Below are positions 51,886 to 61,807 of a stretch of 64,000 bases of DNA, piece after piece (positions within the stretch are counted from its first letter, which is position 1; each line of letters begins with the position of its first letter). The DNA is taken from positions 1-64,000 of the forward strand of contig JAVBPG010000012.1 in NCBI GenBank assembly GCA_031549685.1. Direction: 5' to 3'. The DNA is from JAITMY01 sp031549685. GTDB taxonomy: Bacteria > Bacteroidota > Bacteroidia > Bacteroidales > UBA932. Under the pieces are notes generated by a model. It made no database searches. It was not told the origin of the DNA and was given only the letters and a program-made list of their open reading frames with translations. A program made the translations under genes and the position numbers.

Positions 51886-54800
51886 TTAGAATGCTAAGTT
51901 AGCTCCGAATACTACCGACAGGCTGCGCGGGTACGCTCCCCAGTCCACGCCGGGCGTAAGGCCGCCGTTGGGCTTTACGTTTACCTCGGGGTCGTAGCCG
52001 CTGTACGAGTTGAAGTTGTGCAGGTTGTACACCGAGCCGTACACGCGCAGGCTGCTTACGTACACCTTTTTCATCCACCTTTCGGGCAGCGTGTAGCCCA
52101 GCGTAATGTTGTTGATGCGGAAAAACGAGCCGCTCTCTACATAGCCCGAGTGGAAGAGCAGGTTGGATGTTCCGACTACTGAAGCAAAACCTCGGCCCTC
52201 GTTTAAGCGCTGCAAATCCTCAAGCGATGTAACCCGCACTCCGCTCTCATCTACGTAGGTGTAGCGGTCGTTGACAAAGCCCAGCGAGTTGCGGTTGCCG
52301 GTGTTCATTTTGGTGTAGTACATTTTGTTGGCGTTGTACACCTGGTTGCCGTACGAGAAGTTGAAGAACAGCGTAAGGTCAAAGTTGCCCACGGGGGAGC
52401 TGTACGTAAAGGTGTTGGTAAGGCCGCCGTATAGCTTGGGCGCGGCGTTGCCTATCACGGTCATGTCGTCGGTGGTAATTTTTCCGTCGCCGTTCACATC
52501 CTCGAACTTCCAGCTGCCGGGCGCCAGCGTAGCCACCGTGGTGGCATCGTAGGGTATGCCGCTTTTCAAGGCATACTTTTTGCTTGCTGCATCGTACGAC
52601 TCAAAGTCCTGGGCCGTGTATATGCCGGCCAGCTTGTAGCCGTACATCTGCCCCAGCGGGTCGCCCTCGCGTATGATGTAGTCGTCGTAGTTAAAGTCGG
52701 CCGTGCCGGTCCAGCCCGAGCGCTTGGTAAAGTAGCCTTGGGGGTCGTTCAGGGCAACTACCTTGTTGCGGTTGACGGAGAGGTTGAGGTTGGTAGTCCA
52801 CTCAAAGCCGCTGCGCCTTACGTTTAAGGTGGTAAGGGTAAACTCCACGCCCATGTTCTGCGTTTTCCCCACATTTTCCATTACCGTGGTGTAGCCCGAG
52901 CTGCCGGGTATGTTGCTTTCGAGCAAAAGGTCGTGGGTGGAGTTGAGGTACAGGTCGGTTACCAGCTGTATGCGCTGCTCCAGAAATCCGAAGTCGATAC
53001 CCAGGTTGCGCTGCACGGTGGTTTCCCACCTCAGGTTGGGGTTGCTAAGCGCCGATGGTACGTACGAGGCTATGGGCTGATTATTTTCGGGCTGAAACGA
53101 CGGCTCCATGGTTGCCCTCGAAAGGTTGTTGCCTATGCGGTTGTTGCCCGAGGTACCTATGCTGGCGCGCAGCTTGAGGTTCGAAAATACGTTCAGGTCT
53201 TTGATAAATTGCTCATCGGAGGCGCGCCATGCTCCCGATACCGAAGGAAAGACTCCCCACTTATTGTTTTTGCCGAACTTGGATGAGCCGTCGGCGCGCA
53301 GGGTGGCGGCAAATATGTAGCGCGACTTGTAGCTGTAGTTGGCGCGGGCAAAGAAGGAAATAAGCCGTTGCTCCTCGGTTACGTAGGTCTGTGGTATGCC
53401 GGGTGTGCGGCCCAGCTGCATACTTTCTGTGCCTTGGTTCTCATCGGGGAAGTTGCGCGCCGAGGTAAGCAGCGTTGTTACCTTTTGGTAGTAGTCCTCC
53501 TGCCCCAGCATGATATCGCCGCTGTGCGAGGTGGGTAAATATGGTTTTAAGTTGAGCGTAAGCGTATTGTTGTACGTCCACCCGTTTGTTTCCGCCTGGC
53601 TGATGGATCCGTAGGGGGCCTTCGCGTTTCTGGCCTGCCGCGTTTGGGAGGTGTAAAATTCGTCCTGCCGGTACGCCTTATTACGCAGCCCCGCCATGCC
53701 GCGGTAGGTAAGGTTGGGCAAAATGTTGAACTCCACATCGGCGTTGAGCGTCAAATACTTGTTTTGCTTGGTCCGCTGCTCGCCCTCAATGGACATGATG
53801 GGGTTTTGCAGCTGGTTGCCGCTTCCTTCCTCCAGCAAATCGTCAACCTGCATGGTTAGCAATTGGCTGTCGTCGCCCTTGATGCCGTAGGTGGGGCGGT
53901 ACTGAATGATGTGCACCATGCGGCTGAACTGCCCCGACTCGTTGAGCGAGCCGATGCCGGTAACTTTGTCCTGCGTGTACGATACGTTGGTGTTGAACTT
54001 GAGCCTGTCGTTGGCCTTGTGGCTCAGGCGCGAGCGCAGCGAGTAGCGGTCCAGCCCGCTGCCCTGCAGTATGCCGCCGTCCTTGTTCCACGAGCCCGAC
54101 AGGTTGTAGCGCGTGGTTTTGTTGCCGCCGCTGATGCCCACCTTGTAAAATTGCGTGGTGGTGCCCTGATCGAACACCTCTTTTTGCCAGTTGATGCCCG
54201 GCCTGTTGTTGTACAGCGAGTCCATGGCCGAGTAGGGGCCGTAGTACTGCTCGTAGCTGTTTACGTTAAAGCGGCTGTTGATGCCCAGCGCCGCCCGCTC
54301 GTACTCCAGGTCTACAAATTCGCGCGGGTTCAGTACGTCTAAGTATTTATTTATCTGTTTTATACCAAAGTACGTGTCGAAAGTTACGCTAACCTTGGCG
54401 TCGCGGCCGCTTTTGGTGGTAATAACCACCACGCCGTGGGCGCCGCGTGCGCCGTAAATGGCGGTGGCCGAGGCATCTTTCAATACATCAATGGTGCCAA
54501 TATCCGATGGGTCAATGCCCTTAAGCCCGTCATCGCTCGGGAAGCCATCTATAATATACAGCGGCTCATTGCTTTGTGTAATGGAGTTGCCGCCGCGGAT
54601 TTTAATGCTCAGCTCGGCGTCGGGCGAGCCCTGCGACTGGGTAACCTGCACGCCGGCAATGCGTCCGCCCAAGGCCACCGCTGCGTCGGCCACCGGCACC
54701 TTGGCCATATCGGCCGCCTTAACCGATGATATGGAGCCGGTTAGGTCGCGGCGCACGGCCGAGCCGTAGCCCACCATAACCACCTCCTCCAGCATGGTGG

Positions 54801-55098
54801 TCGAGGGCTGGAGCCGTATGTTGACCTGCGTGCGGCCGTTGACCGCTACCTCCTTGGTTTCGTAGCCCATAAGGTTAACGACCAGAATGGAGTTGGGATC
54901 CTTGAGGCTGATTTTGAAGGCTCCGTCAATATCGGCAAAAACGCCTGTGGTAGAGCCTTTTACAACAACGCTCGCGCCGGCCAAAGGAGCGTTATCGGCA
55001 TCGAATACAGAGCCCCGCAGCTCAAGGTTTTGTGCTGCCAAACCGGAGCAGAGCCCGATAAAGCCCAACAGCAGCAGTGTTAGTTTTTTGGTAATCAT
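51886..55098 (-). CDS. SusC/RagA-family TonB-linked outer-membrane transporter
   Basis: The 1070-residue protein has a signal peptide, a carboxypeptidase-regulatory domain ('LRGSVFDADNAPLAGASVVV', ~27-100), a TonB-box-like 'LEEVVMVGYG', a plug ('GGNSITQSNEPLYIIDGFP', 'IDVLKDASATAIYGARGAHGV') and a barrel ending 'LSVVFGANLAF'. It imports oligosaccharides with TonB energy, paired with SusD just downstream. A TAAGTTTG box lies at 55139-55146 on this strand. In context the cargo is most likely heparin, heparan or chondroitin oligosaccharides. Confidence 0.96.
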   Translation of the reverse strand: MITKKLTLLLLGFIGLCSGLAAQNLELRGSVFDADNAPLAGASVVVKGSTTGVFADIDGAFKISLKDPNSILVVNLMGYETKEVAVNGRTQVNIRLQPSTTMLEEVVMVGYGSAVRRDLTGSISSVKAADMAKVPVADAAVALGGRIAGVQVTQSQGSPDAELSIKIRGGNSITQSNEPLYIIDGFPSDDGLKGIDPSDIGTIDVLKDASATAIYGARGAHGVVVITTKSGRDAKVSVTFDTYFGIKQINKYLDVLNPREFVDLEYERAALGINSRFNVNSYEQYYGPYSAMDSLYNNRPGINWQKEVFDQGTTTQFYKVGISGGNKTTRYNLSGSWNKDGGILQGSGLDRYSLRSRLSHKANDRLKFNTNVSYTQDKVTGIGSLNESGQFSRMVHIIQYRPTYGIKGDDSQLLTMQVDDLLEEGSGNQLQNPIMSIEGEQRTKQNKYLTLNADVEFNILPNLTYRGMAGLRNKAYRQDEFYTSQTRQARNAKAPYGSISQAETNGWTYNNTLTLNLKPYLPTSHSGDIMLGQEDYYQKVTTLLTSARNFPDENQGTESMQLGRTPGIPQTYVTEEQRLISFFARANYSYKSRYIFAATLRADGSSKFGKNNKWGVFPSVSGAWRASDEQFIKDLNVFSNLKLRASIGTSGNNRIGNNLSRATMEPSFQPENNQPIASYVPSALSNPNLRWETTVQRNLGIDFGFLEQRIQLVTDLYLNSTHDLLLESNIPGSSGYTTVMENVGKTQNMGVEFTLTTLNVRRSGFEWTTNLNLSVNRNKVVALNDPQGYFTKRSGWTGTADFNYDDYIIREGDPLGQMYGYKLAGIYTAQDFESYDAASKKYALKSGIPYDATTVATLAPGSWKFEDVNGDGKITTDDMTVIGNAAPKLYGGLTNTFTYSSPVGNFDLTLFFNFSYGNQVYNANKMYYTKMNTGNRNSLGFVNDRYTYVDESGVRVTSLEDLQRLNEGRGFASVVGTSNLLFHSGYVESGSFFRINNITLGYTLPERWMKKVYVSSLRVYGSVYNLHNFNSYSGYDPEVNVKPNGGLTPGVDWGAYPRSLSVVFGANLAF

Positions 55099-55356
55099 GG
55101 ATCTTATGTTTTATGGAGGACAGAGAAAGAACTTGGGGCAAACTTAGCCCTACCGTCCAAAAAATGCGCTCATTAGCGTTTTTAATAATTGCACAACCGC
55201 TCAATCCTGTTTTGAATTTGTGCAAATGACTTTCAATCTTGTTTAATATATTTTATAATATATTTATAATGAATGCATTGTGGAGTGAACAGGGGGCGTT
55301 GAAAAGAGTATTCAGGAGTGTTAAATTGTAAGTTTAGGCTGAGGAAAAGGCGATTT
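55099..55356. other. Intergenic region before SusC
   Basis: This 258-base AT-rich gap contains the SusC -7 box and AT-rich hairpin-prone sequence (TATTTTATAATATATTTATAATG near 55250). No dispersed repeat is present here, unlike several other large gaps in the locus. It is a candidate control region, possibly for an unseen regulator, but I recognise no operator. Confidence 0.4.
55139..55146 (-). promoter_or_regulatory. -7 box (TAAGTTTG) for SusC
   Basis: On the minus strand TAAGTTTG matches TAnnTTTG exactly, 40 bases before the SusC start. A TTTG lies too close upstream (11 bases) to be a normal -33 element. An internal promoter here would boost SusCD over the upstream genes. Confidence 0.55.
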
Positions 55357-56619
55357 TTACTTTTTCTTTCTCAGCGAGATGGTCTTGTTGTTGATGAGCG
55401 GCCGCGCCCAGAAGCCAATGCTGAGAATGTAGGCTAATGGTACTACGATAAACAACATAGCCCATTGTAAACCAATAATATCAGCAAGTGCGCCCACCAC
55501 CAGCGGGCCCACGGCGCCACCGGCAATGCCCGAGCACAGGATACCCGCAAACGAGCCGTGGTGGTTGCTTACCGAGTTGAGCCCCGTGGACATAATGCTC
55601 GAAAACATGACCGAAATGAAAAAGGCTATGAGCGGAAATGCCACCATGGCCACCTTTGTGCTGCCAAGTAGGGCGATGATTAAAAATGCGATAGCGCCAA
55701 CGGCCGCCACCTTTAAAATGTCGCGCACATCGAACAGCTTCATGGCCAGCAGCCCCACTAAGCAGCCAACGGACATGGCGCCCCAAAACCAGCCCACCAC
55801 CTTTACGCCGTCAACGGGCGGCACGTTGTGGTAAGCCCGTAGAAATTCCGCTATCCAGTTTGCAATTCCTTGTTCTGTAGCTACATAAGCAAAAATACCG
55901 AAGAAAAACAGGATGACGTACTTGTTCTTGAGTAAGTCCAGGTAGCTGCTCAGCGAGCCCGATTTTTCGCTTTCCTCCAGCTTTATTTTAGGAAACGAAA
56001 CCAGCGCCACCACCACAATAATTACCGCCAACACCATGGCAAACACCCAGTAAAGCGATACCCAGGGCAGCTCGGGAGGGGTAACTTTGGACAGGAGCGA
56101 AAGGAGGGCGCCGTGCGCCGCCCCGCCGGCGCTGAGCGCGGTTACTAAGTAGGAGTACACAAAGGGGCTGACGAACGAGGCCAGGCCGAAAACCAGCTGC
56201 CCCAGCACCGAAAAAAAGGCAAAGTTCTCTTCGCCTCCGGCCACGCGCTTCAGCGGGTTGATAACGGTTTGCAGCATGGCCATGCCCAAGCCTATAATGA
56301 AGCACGATACCAGCAGCACCTCGTACTTGGGCGCAAGGGCAAACAGCAGCGAGGCCAGCAGCGGCATGCTAAAGCCAATGAGCAGCACCGTTTTTTCGCT
56401 CCATTTTTCTATCATAATGCCTGCCGGAATGGACATTACGGCGTAGGCCAGGAAGAACGAGGTGGGAATAAAGCCTGCCATCCACAGGTGCGACAGCTTA
56501 AAGTTGCTGATAATGTCGGGGATGAGCGGCCCCATGATGTTGGTTATAAAGGATATTACAAACCAAAATACCATAATGAGCCCGACAATACCGTAGGAGC
56601 GAGTGCGTGTGGTGGTCAT
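55357..56619 (-). CDS. MFS sugar transporter
   Basis: The 420-residue protein has 12 predicted membrane helices and FHS/fucose-permease-like features ('FVISFITNIMGPLIPDIIS', 'AYAVMSIPAGIMIEKWSEKT', 'FIIGLGMAMLQTVINPLKRV', 'GALADIIGLQWAMLFIVVPL'). It would carry mono- or disaccharides across the inner membrane by proton symport. It lies between the sulfatase and SusC genes of the locus, completing a path from outer to inner membrane. Its substrate is probably a desulfated GAG product, unproven. Confidence 0.88.
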   Translation of the reverse strand: MTTTRTRSYGIVGLIMVFWFVISFITNIMGPLIPDIISNFKLSHLWMAGFIPTSFFLAYAVMSIPAGIMIEKWSEKTVLLIGFSMPLLASLLFALAPKYEVLLVSCFIIGLGMAMLQTVINPLKRVAGGEENFAFFSVLGQLVFGLASFVSPFVYSYLVTALSAGGAAHGALLSLLSKVTPPELPWVSLYWVFAMVLAVIIVVVALVSFPKIKLEESEKSGSLSSYLDLLKNKYVILFFFGIFAYVATEQGIANWIAEFLRAYHNVPPVDGVKVVGWFWGAMSVGCLVGLLAMKLFDVRDILKVAAVGAIAFLIIALLGSTKVAMVAFPLIAFFISVMFSSIMSTGLNSVSNHHGSFAGILCSGIAGGAVGPLVVGALADIIGLQWAMLFIVVPLAYILSIGFWARPLINNKTISLRKKK

Positions 56620-56671
56620 ATACGTGGTTTAAAATTGTTTTTGATAATAGTTTGAGATTGTTTCAGGTATG

Positions 56672-56752
56672 TTGTCATTGCGGGCTTGACCCGCAATCCC
56701 ATGCTACAGCGTCATTGCGAGCAATGACGTTCTTGGCGAATAATCCCACAAT
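56672..56752. repeat. Palindromic intergenic repeat
   Basis: GTCATTGCGGGCTTGACCCG plus GCGTCATTGCGAGCAATGACG form complementary arms in the 149-base gap between MFS and sulfatase genes. Confidence 0.75.
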
Positions 56753-56768
56753 GGATTACATCATTTTC

Positions 56769-58424
56769 CTACCGCAGCTGCTCAACGCCCTTAAAAAACT
56801 CGTGCTGCTTTTCGTCGGGGTCGGTGTCCTTATACTGCTGCTGCAAATTTTCCAACTCTTTGTGTAAATCCTTTTGCACTTCGGCGTATTGCGCTTGTCC
56901 GTACAGGTTATGCATTTCGTGCGGGTCGGTTTGCAGGTCGTACAGCTCCCAGTAGTCGGCATCGTTGTAAAAGTGAATGAGCTTGTACCTGTCGGTGCGC
57001 AGGCCGTAGTGCCGCATTACCATGTGCCACGAGGGATACTCGTAGTAGTGGTAGTACACGGCCTTGCGCCAATCTTTGGGCGCCTTGCCGTTGTTTTCCA
57101 ATACGGGTTTTAGCGATGCGCCTTGCATTTCCTGCGGTACGGCAAGGCCTGCCAAATCCAGCAGGGTAGGGGCAAAGTCCACGTTCATGGATAGCGCGCT
57201 GGAAGTTGTTCCCGCCTTTACCTTTGCGGGGTAGCGCACCAGCAGCGGCATGCGCTGGCTTTCCTCGTACATAAAGCGCTTGTCGAACCAGCCGTGCTCG
57301 CCAAGGAAAAATCCCTGGTCGGAGGTGTACACTACAATGGTGTTATCCAGCTCGCCTGTTTTTTCGAGGTAGCGTAAAATTTCGCCCACGCTTTCATCTA
57401 CCGCCAGTATGGTGCTCAGGTAATCCTGCATGTAGCACTGGTACTTGAACTTAACCAGCTCTTCGGGCGTGCGTTTTTTCGACTTGAACTCCTCCCACCT
57501 TTTCTCGTACCGCGCGTTCCAATTTTTCTTTTCCTCGTCGCTCATTCTGTCGTACACGGCCTTGAGGCGCATCAGCTCATCGCCCTGGCGGTTGGCGGCC
57601 AGCACATCGGCCTTGTTCACATCGGTTTTGTGCAGCGCCACGTAGTTGTGCGCCTTATCCAGCTCCTCGCCCGTGGCTATTTTCAGGTCGTAGGTAAGCC
57701 ACATGTGCTTGGCTATCTCCATCATTTGCCGGCGCGCCGCCTCGCCGCGATTTTTATAATTGTCCAACAAATTTTCCGGCTCGGGAAAAATGGTGTGCTC
57801 AAAAGCGTTGAGGTGTCGCTGCGCGGGCATCCAGCTGCGGTGCGGCGCCTTGTGGTAGCACAGCACGGAGAATGGCTTCGACTTATCTCTTCTTTCTAAA
57901 AACGAAATTGTTTTTTGCGTAATAATGTCGGTAACGTAACCCTGCTCCACCTTTTTTACCCCGTTTTCAACAAACTCCGGTCGGTAGTAGTCGCCCTGCC
58001 CGGGCAGAATTGACCAAAAGTCGAAGCCCTGCGGGTCGGAGTTGAGGTGCCACTTGCCTATAAGCGCCGTTTGGTAGCCGCTCCGCTGAAGCAACTTGGG
58101 ATATGTAACTTGATTTCCATCAAAGGTTTGCGAATTGTCGGTAAAACCGTTTACGTGGCTGAATTTTCCGGTAAGGATGCAGGCGCGCGACGGCCCCGAA
58201 ATGGAGTTGGTTACGTAGCAGTTGTCAAAGCGCATGCCCTCATCGGCCAGCCTGTCCAGGTTGGGTGTTTTGATGAGCCGGCTGCCGTAGGCGCTAATGG
58301 CTTGCGCGCTGTGGTCGTCGGTCATGATGAATAAAATGTTGGGCTGCCTGGGTGCCTTGCTGCACGATGAAAATCCGCAGGCCAATGCGGGTAGCGCCGC
58401 CAGTATGAGGTGTTTTTGTTGCAT
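56769..58424 (-). CDS. Serine-type sulfatase (S1 family)
   Basis: The 551-residue protein has the sulfatase signature 'SISGPSRACILTG' with Ser76 in the position converted to formylglycine, and metal residues 'FIMTDDHSAQ' (D36/D37) and 'VYTSDQGFFLGEHGW'. The N-terminal signal ends near 'LACGFSSC', either lipobox or signal peptidase I. A Ser in place of Cys implies activation by an anaerobic sulfatase-maturing enzyme (anSME), encoded elsewhere. Overall pattern resembles GlcNAc-6-O-sulfatases of the S1_11 type, but this is not certain. The start lies one base from the PL8 gene stop (tight operon). Confidence 0.92.
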   Translation of the reverse strand: MQQKHLILAALPALACGFSSCSKAPRQPNILFIMTDDHSAQAISAYGSRLIKTPNLDRLADEGMRFDNCYVTNSISGPSRACILTGKFSHVNGFTDNSQTFDGNQVTYPKLLQRSGYQTALIGKWHLNSDPQGFDFWSILPGQGDYYRPEFVENGVKKVEQGYVTDIITQKTISFLERRDKSKPFSVLCYHKAPHRSWMPAQRHLNAFEHTIFPEPENLLDNYKNRGEAARRQMMEIAKHMWLTYDLKIATGEELDKAHNYVALHKTDVNKADVLAANRQGDELMRLKAVYDRMSDEEKKNWNARYEKRWEEFKSKKRTPEELVKFKYQCYMQDYLSTILAVDESVGEILRYLEKTGELDNTIVVYTSDQGFFLGEHGWFDKRFMYEESQRMPLLVRYPAKVKAGTTSSALSMNVDFAPTLLDLAGLAVPQEMQGASLKPVLENNGKAPKDWRKAVYYHYYEYPSWHMVMRHYGLRTDRYKLIHFYNDADYWELYDLQTDPHEMHNLYGQAQYAEVQKDLHKELENLQQQYKDTDPDEKQHEFFKGVEQLR

Positions 58425-58425
58425 A

Positions 58426-61400
58426 CTACTGCTTCACTATTTGTTTTGCTGCAATTTTTTTGCCGTCAATAAATACGGCTACTATGTACATGCCTTTGGC
58501 CAGCGGTGCCATGTTGATCGTGGCTTCGCCGGCGCTTACACGTTGCATAAGCTGCAGCTTTCCGCCGATGTCAAAAATTTTTATCGTGGCCTCTTTTGCT
58601 AAGCCGGCAATGCGCAGCTCACCCTTGGTGGGGTTGGGAAACATGGCTATGCGCTCGTCCTGCGCATTGCTTGCTGCGCTTGTGTGCGGATTATCGCCGG
58701 CTTTTTTATCGCGCAAAACCAGCGTGTGGCTTTGCCCTTCGGTTACGCGTGCGCTGATAATGGTGGTGCCCGGCAGCGTGTCAACGCTTACAATGCCGGT
58801 GCTACCCACGGCCGTCAGGGCTTTGCTGAGCCGGATTTCGATGTCGAAGCTGTCGCTTGGCACGGCAGCATCGGCGTATGATAAAACGTCGTTGCGCGCA
58901 GCCGACTTGCGGCGCATGCCCGGGTCGGAAAATACAATATGGTACAAGCTGTCGCCGAATTGCCGCACCATAATTAGCGCGGGCGTGTTTACCGAGTCAA
59001 GCATGCCCTGCGCTACTTTTCCTTTTACAAAAACGGCGTAGGCTGTGGCGTTGTACTCCTTGTGGCGCATGATGTGCGCGGTGTCGTTGGCCTGCAAAAC
59101 CTCTACCGGGTGGGTGGCCTCGCTCTGCATTTTGGCCAGCTCGGCGCCCGATGCCGCGGGCAAAAGCGAGTAGCGGTAGCGGCCCGCCGTGGGCTGCTTG
59201 CCGTGGTTGATAACCGCGGTGGCAAACGATGCGTTGAGCGAAGCATCCACCAGGCCCTCGTGCACAATAAAGGTGCTGCCGTAGCAATCCTGCAATGTGG
59301 GCTGCTCAATATCGGTATCGCCTGCGCTTAAAGTTTGCCCGTTAATCCTGGCATCCCCGGCGCTGCGGAGGCTCTGGAAAAGGGTCGTCTCAATGTTGTT
59401 GCTGGCCGCTGTGCAGCGTATGTTGCTACCGAGGTGGTAGCTGTTTTTTCCGAAAATGAAAACCGATTTGTTGGCGTAAAAGCTCTTGTCGAAGGTGTTG
59501 TCGTGCAGCTGCACCGAAAATAGCGCGAGGCTGTCGTCCACAGCTACGCCGCCCAGGAAGGCCTTGTCGGAGAAGTTGCGGTGGTAGGTTCCGCCGAAGT
59601 CAAGCGAGGCCTTGGGCAAATATTTTGCGGTAGCGCCCGGAAAGCGCGCCCAGTCCCAGTCGGTGTTGCCCACCTCGTGCGAGTCGAGGTTCAGGTCGGG
59701 ATTTTTGAGTTGCACGGTTCCGTTGCTCATGTACCGTCCGTACAGGTTTTCATTGCTTCCCCCTTCAAAATCCCAAATGTACTTGCTGAATCCTTTGATG
59801 TTGGTGTGCCAGCTGCCCGACTTGGAAACCATGGTTCCGGCGTAGGGGTAAAAGCGGTTGCCCTGCTGCGCGGGAGCAGCGGCAATATCGTTATCCATGG
59901 CCTCAAGAATGGCGGCTATGGCGCCCGGGGTATTTTTAAAGGTAATGTCGGTGTTTACCGTGGCAAGCCACGATTTTACGGGCTCCTCGCCGGGCTTCCA
60001 CAGGCGCTTTAGTGCTCCTGCCAAATCAGCATCGGGCTGCGCGTTGGAGAGCGATAAAAAGGCCATGGCCGGCAGCAGCTCGTGGAGTATGGGGCTGGCA
60101 TCGGGAAAGCGCCCCTTGAGCGCCTGCGGCACATCGTAGCCGGTGCAAATAAAATCGTAGTACTGCACCAGCGAGCCTTTGAGCGTGTTGTAAACTTGCT
60201 GCGATAGCTGGTAGGGCGTGCCGTGCAGCAGGTAGTAAATGAGGCTGCCCATGTACAGCGCATCGGGGGCGTAGGAGCTGGCGTAGGCTGCGCGATGGTG
60301 GTAACCCGAGTAGTCGCCTTTAAACGTTCCCAGGTAGCCGGGCGCAACGCTCAGCGCATTTTCCATGTACTGCGCAAAGGCCTGCAGCGCCCTTGCCCGC
60401 TCCTTGTCATCGGTTTGCATGAGGGCGTAAATGAGCTTGGCGGCGGCCAGCGTGCGAATGTTGTCGGCGGTTTCGCCTTTATTATCAGGTGTTTTGTAGC
60501 AGTCGCCAAAGAGTGAGTACCAGTACACGGTTTGCATTTCGCGCTCGCGCTGCGCCGCGCTCAGGGCGTCGCGCAGGAGGAATACGGAGTGAAAATATCC
60601 GCCGCTGCGCAGCTTTTCAAAGCGAATGGAGCCCAAGGCGCTGCCGTCGGCCCAGCCCTGGTTGTTGTACCAGTCAAACATTTTGAGCAGGTAGTCGCGG
60701 CTGTCGCTCCTTCCGTTCAGGCGCCAGTCGTAGGCCAAGGGCAGCAGGTACTGCTCGCTGTACGTTCTGAAAATATCCACGCTCACGCCGTTGATAGCCG
60801 TAACCGTTACCGGATACAGGCCTTTGCTTACCACTATCCCATCGCCATCGGTGCTGAGCGGCAAGGCCGCCATTTTGCTGCGCGCGCGGCTGATGTACGT
60901 GCTGCCCGAGCTGTTGTTAATAGCGTTGTAGCGCGCCTTGTAGCTGGGGTTGCTGGCGTACCTGTTGGTGCCGATGTACCATTCCTCAAACCGCCCTAAA
61001 ATGGTGCTGTACGCCGCTTTTTCGGCTGCCGATACGGTGGCGGGCAGCTCGGATTTCGGCGTGTTGCGGCTTTCTAAAAAGTTGTCGATGTCGGGGTTGC
61101 CGGCGTTGGCGCGAACGGTGTACTGCATGTCCGAGATGCGCTCCCAGCTGGCATCGCTTGTAAATTCGAATGCGTCGAAGTAGATGGATCCGCTGCCCGA
61201 AGCCGGTGCGACTACTTTCATGCTTTGCAGCTGCGTGCGGTCGTAATTTAAATCCTCCGAAAAGCGCACGCAAACTCGCCTCCAGCCTTTAAAGTTGAGG
61301 CTAAAAGCAAGGCTGCATTTTTTTACGCTTGAGGCGTTGTAAAATTCAAAAACCAAGCTGCTGGCCGCCGGATTTTCGTTGTATATCCATCCATCAATGC

Positions 61401-61653
61401 CGCCTGCCGTTAGCCTGCTGCACGAAGCCAAATTATCGGGAGATGTAACGGCAATGACGCTTCCCGCGCTCCAGTCCCAGCGCAGCGATTTAGTTTCAAA
61501 CTTGTAGCGCGCCGATGAAATGGAGAGCGTTCCGCTGCTAACGTTGTTCCACTCCGTGGGGACGGTGGTCTCGAAAGAGTAAGCGGCAGCGTTGGCTTGG
61601 TATGCCAAGCCAACGCTACACAATCCTGCGAATATTTTTTTCAGCGTGCTCAT
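58426..61653 (-). CDS. Chondroitin-sulfate-ABC-type lyase (PL8) with T9SS tail
   Basis: The 1075-residue protein has a signal peptide and then the PL8 N-terminal CBM-like domain ('AAYSFETTVPTEW', 'SISSARYKFETKSLRWDWSA'). The alpha-toroid is marked by 'FKGDYSGYHHRAAYASSYAP' (His/Tyr active-site cluster, residues ~452-461) and the Lyase_8 beta region by 'FEGGSNENLYGRYMSNGTVQ' and 'TDWDWARFPGATAKYLP'. A T9SS domain ends it ('MFPNPTKGELRIAGLAKEAT', 'PLAKGMYIVAV'). PL8 enzymes cut chondroitin, dermatan or hyaluronan. The active-site spacing differs by one residue from Proteus chondroitinase ABC as I recall it. It is co-transcribed with the sulfatase. Confidence 0.88.
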   Translation of the reverse strand: MSTLKKIFAGLCSVGLAYQANAAAYSFETTVPTEWNNVSSGTLSISSARYKFETKSLRWDWSAGSVIAVTSPDNLASCSRLTAGGIDGWIYNENPAASSLVFEFYNASSVKKCSLAFSLNFKGWRRVCVRFSEDLNYDRTQLQSMKVVAPASGSGSIYFDAFEFTSDASWERISDMQYTVRANAGNPDIDNFLESRNTPKSELPATVSAAEKAAYSTILGRFEEWYIGTNRYASNPSYKARYNAINNSSGSTYISRARSKMAALPLSTDGDGIVVSKGLYPVTVTAINGVSVDIFRTYSEQYLLPLAYDWRLNGRSDSRDYLLKMFDWYNNQGWADGSALGSIRFEKLRSGGYFHSVFLLRDALSAAQREREMQTVYWYSLFGDCYKTPDNKGETADNIRTLAAAKLIYALMQTDDKERARALQAFAQYMENALSVAPGYLGTFKGDYSGYHHRAAYASSYAPDALYMGSLIYYLLHGTPYQLSQQVYNTLKGSLVQYYDFICTGYDVPQALKGRFPDASPILHELLPAMAFLSLSNAQPDADLAGALKRLWKPGEEPVKSWLATVNTDITFKNTPGAIAAILEAMDNDIAAAPAQQGNRFYPYAGTMVSKSGSWHTNIKGFSKYIWDFEGGSNENLYGRYMSNGTVQLKNPDLNLDSHEVGNTDWDWARFPGATAKYLPKASLDFGGTYHRNFSDKAFLGGVAVDDSLALFSVQLHDNTFDKSFYANKSVFIFGKNSYHLGSNIRCTAASNNIETTLFQSLRSAGDARINGQTLSAGDTDIEQPTLQDCYGSTFIVHEGLVDASLNASFATAVINHGKQPTAGRYRYSLLPAASGAELAKMQSEATHPVEVLQANDTAHIMRHKEYNATAYAVFVKGKVAQGMLDSVNTPALIMVRQFGDSLYHIVFSDPGMRRKSAARNDVLSYADAAVPSDSFDIEIRLSKALTAVGSTGIVSVDTLPGTTIISARVTEGQSHTLVLRDKKAGDNPHTSAASNAQDERIAMFPNPTKGELRIAGLAKEATIKIFDIGGKLQLMQRVSAGEATINMAPLAKGMYIVAVFIDGKKIAAKQIVKQ

Positions 61654-61677
61654 AAAATTTTTTCTTTGATCGATTGC

Positions 61678-61765
61678 TTGTCATTGCGGACTTGATCCGC
61701 AATCCCCCGAAAGTGAATGCTTGTTCTATTTGGAGATTGCGGGTCAACCCGCAATGACAGCCGAG
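61678..61765. repeat. Palindromic intergenic repeat
   Basis: TTGTCATTGCGGACTTGATC...GATTGCGGGTCAACCCGCAATGACAG: complementary terminal arms in the 154-base gap between heparinase III and PL8 genes. Confidence 0.8.
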
Positions 61766-61807
61766 CTAAATATGCCCCTCTCCACAGGAGAAGGTTAGGG
61801 GAGAGGT

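Noticed and set aside
56769..58424. Cys-type or non-sulfatase phosphatase reading
   Set aside because: The SGPSR-x4-TG signature and DD metal pair identify a serine-type sulfatase.
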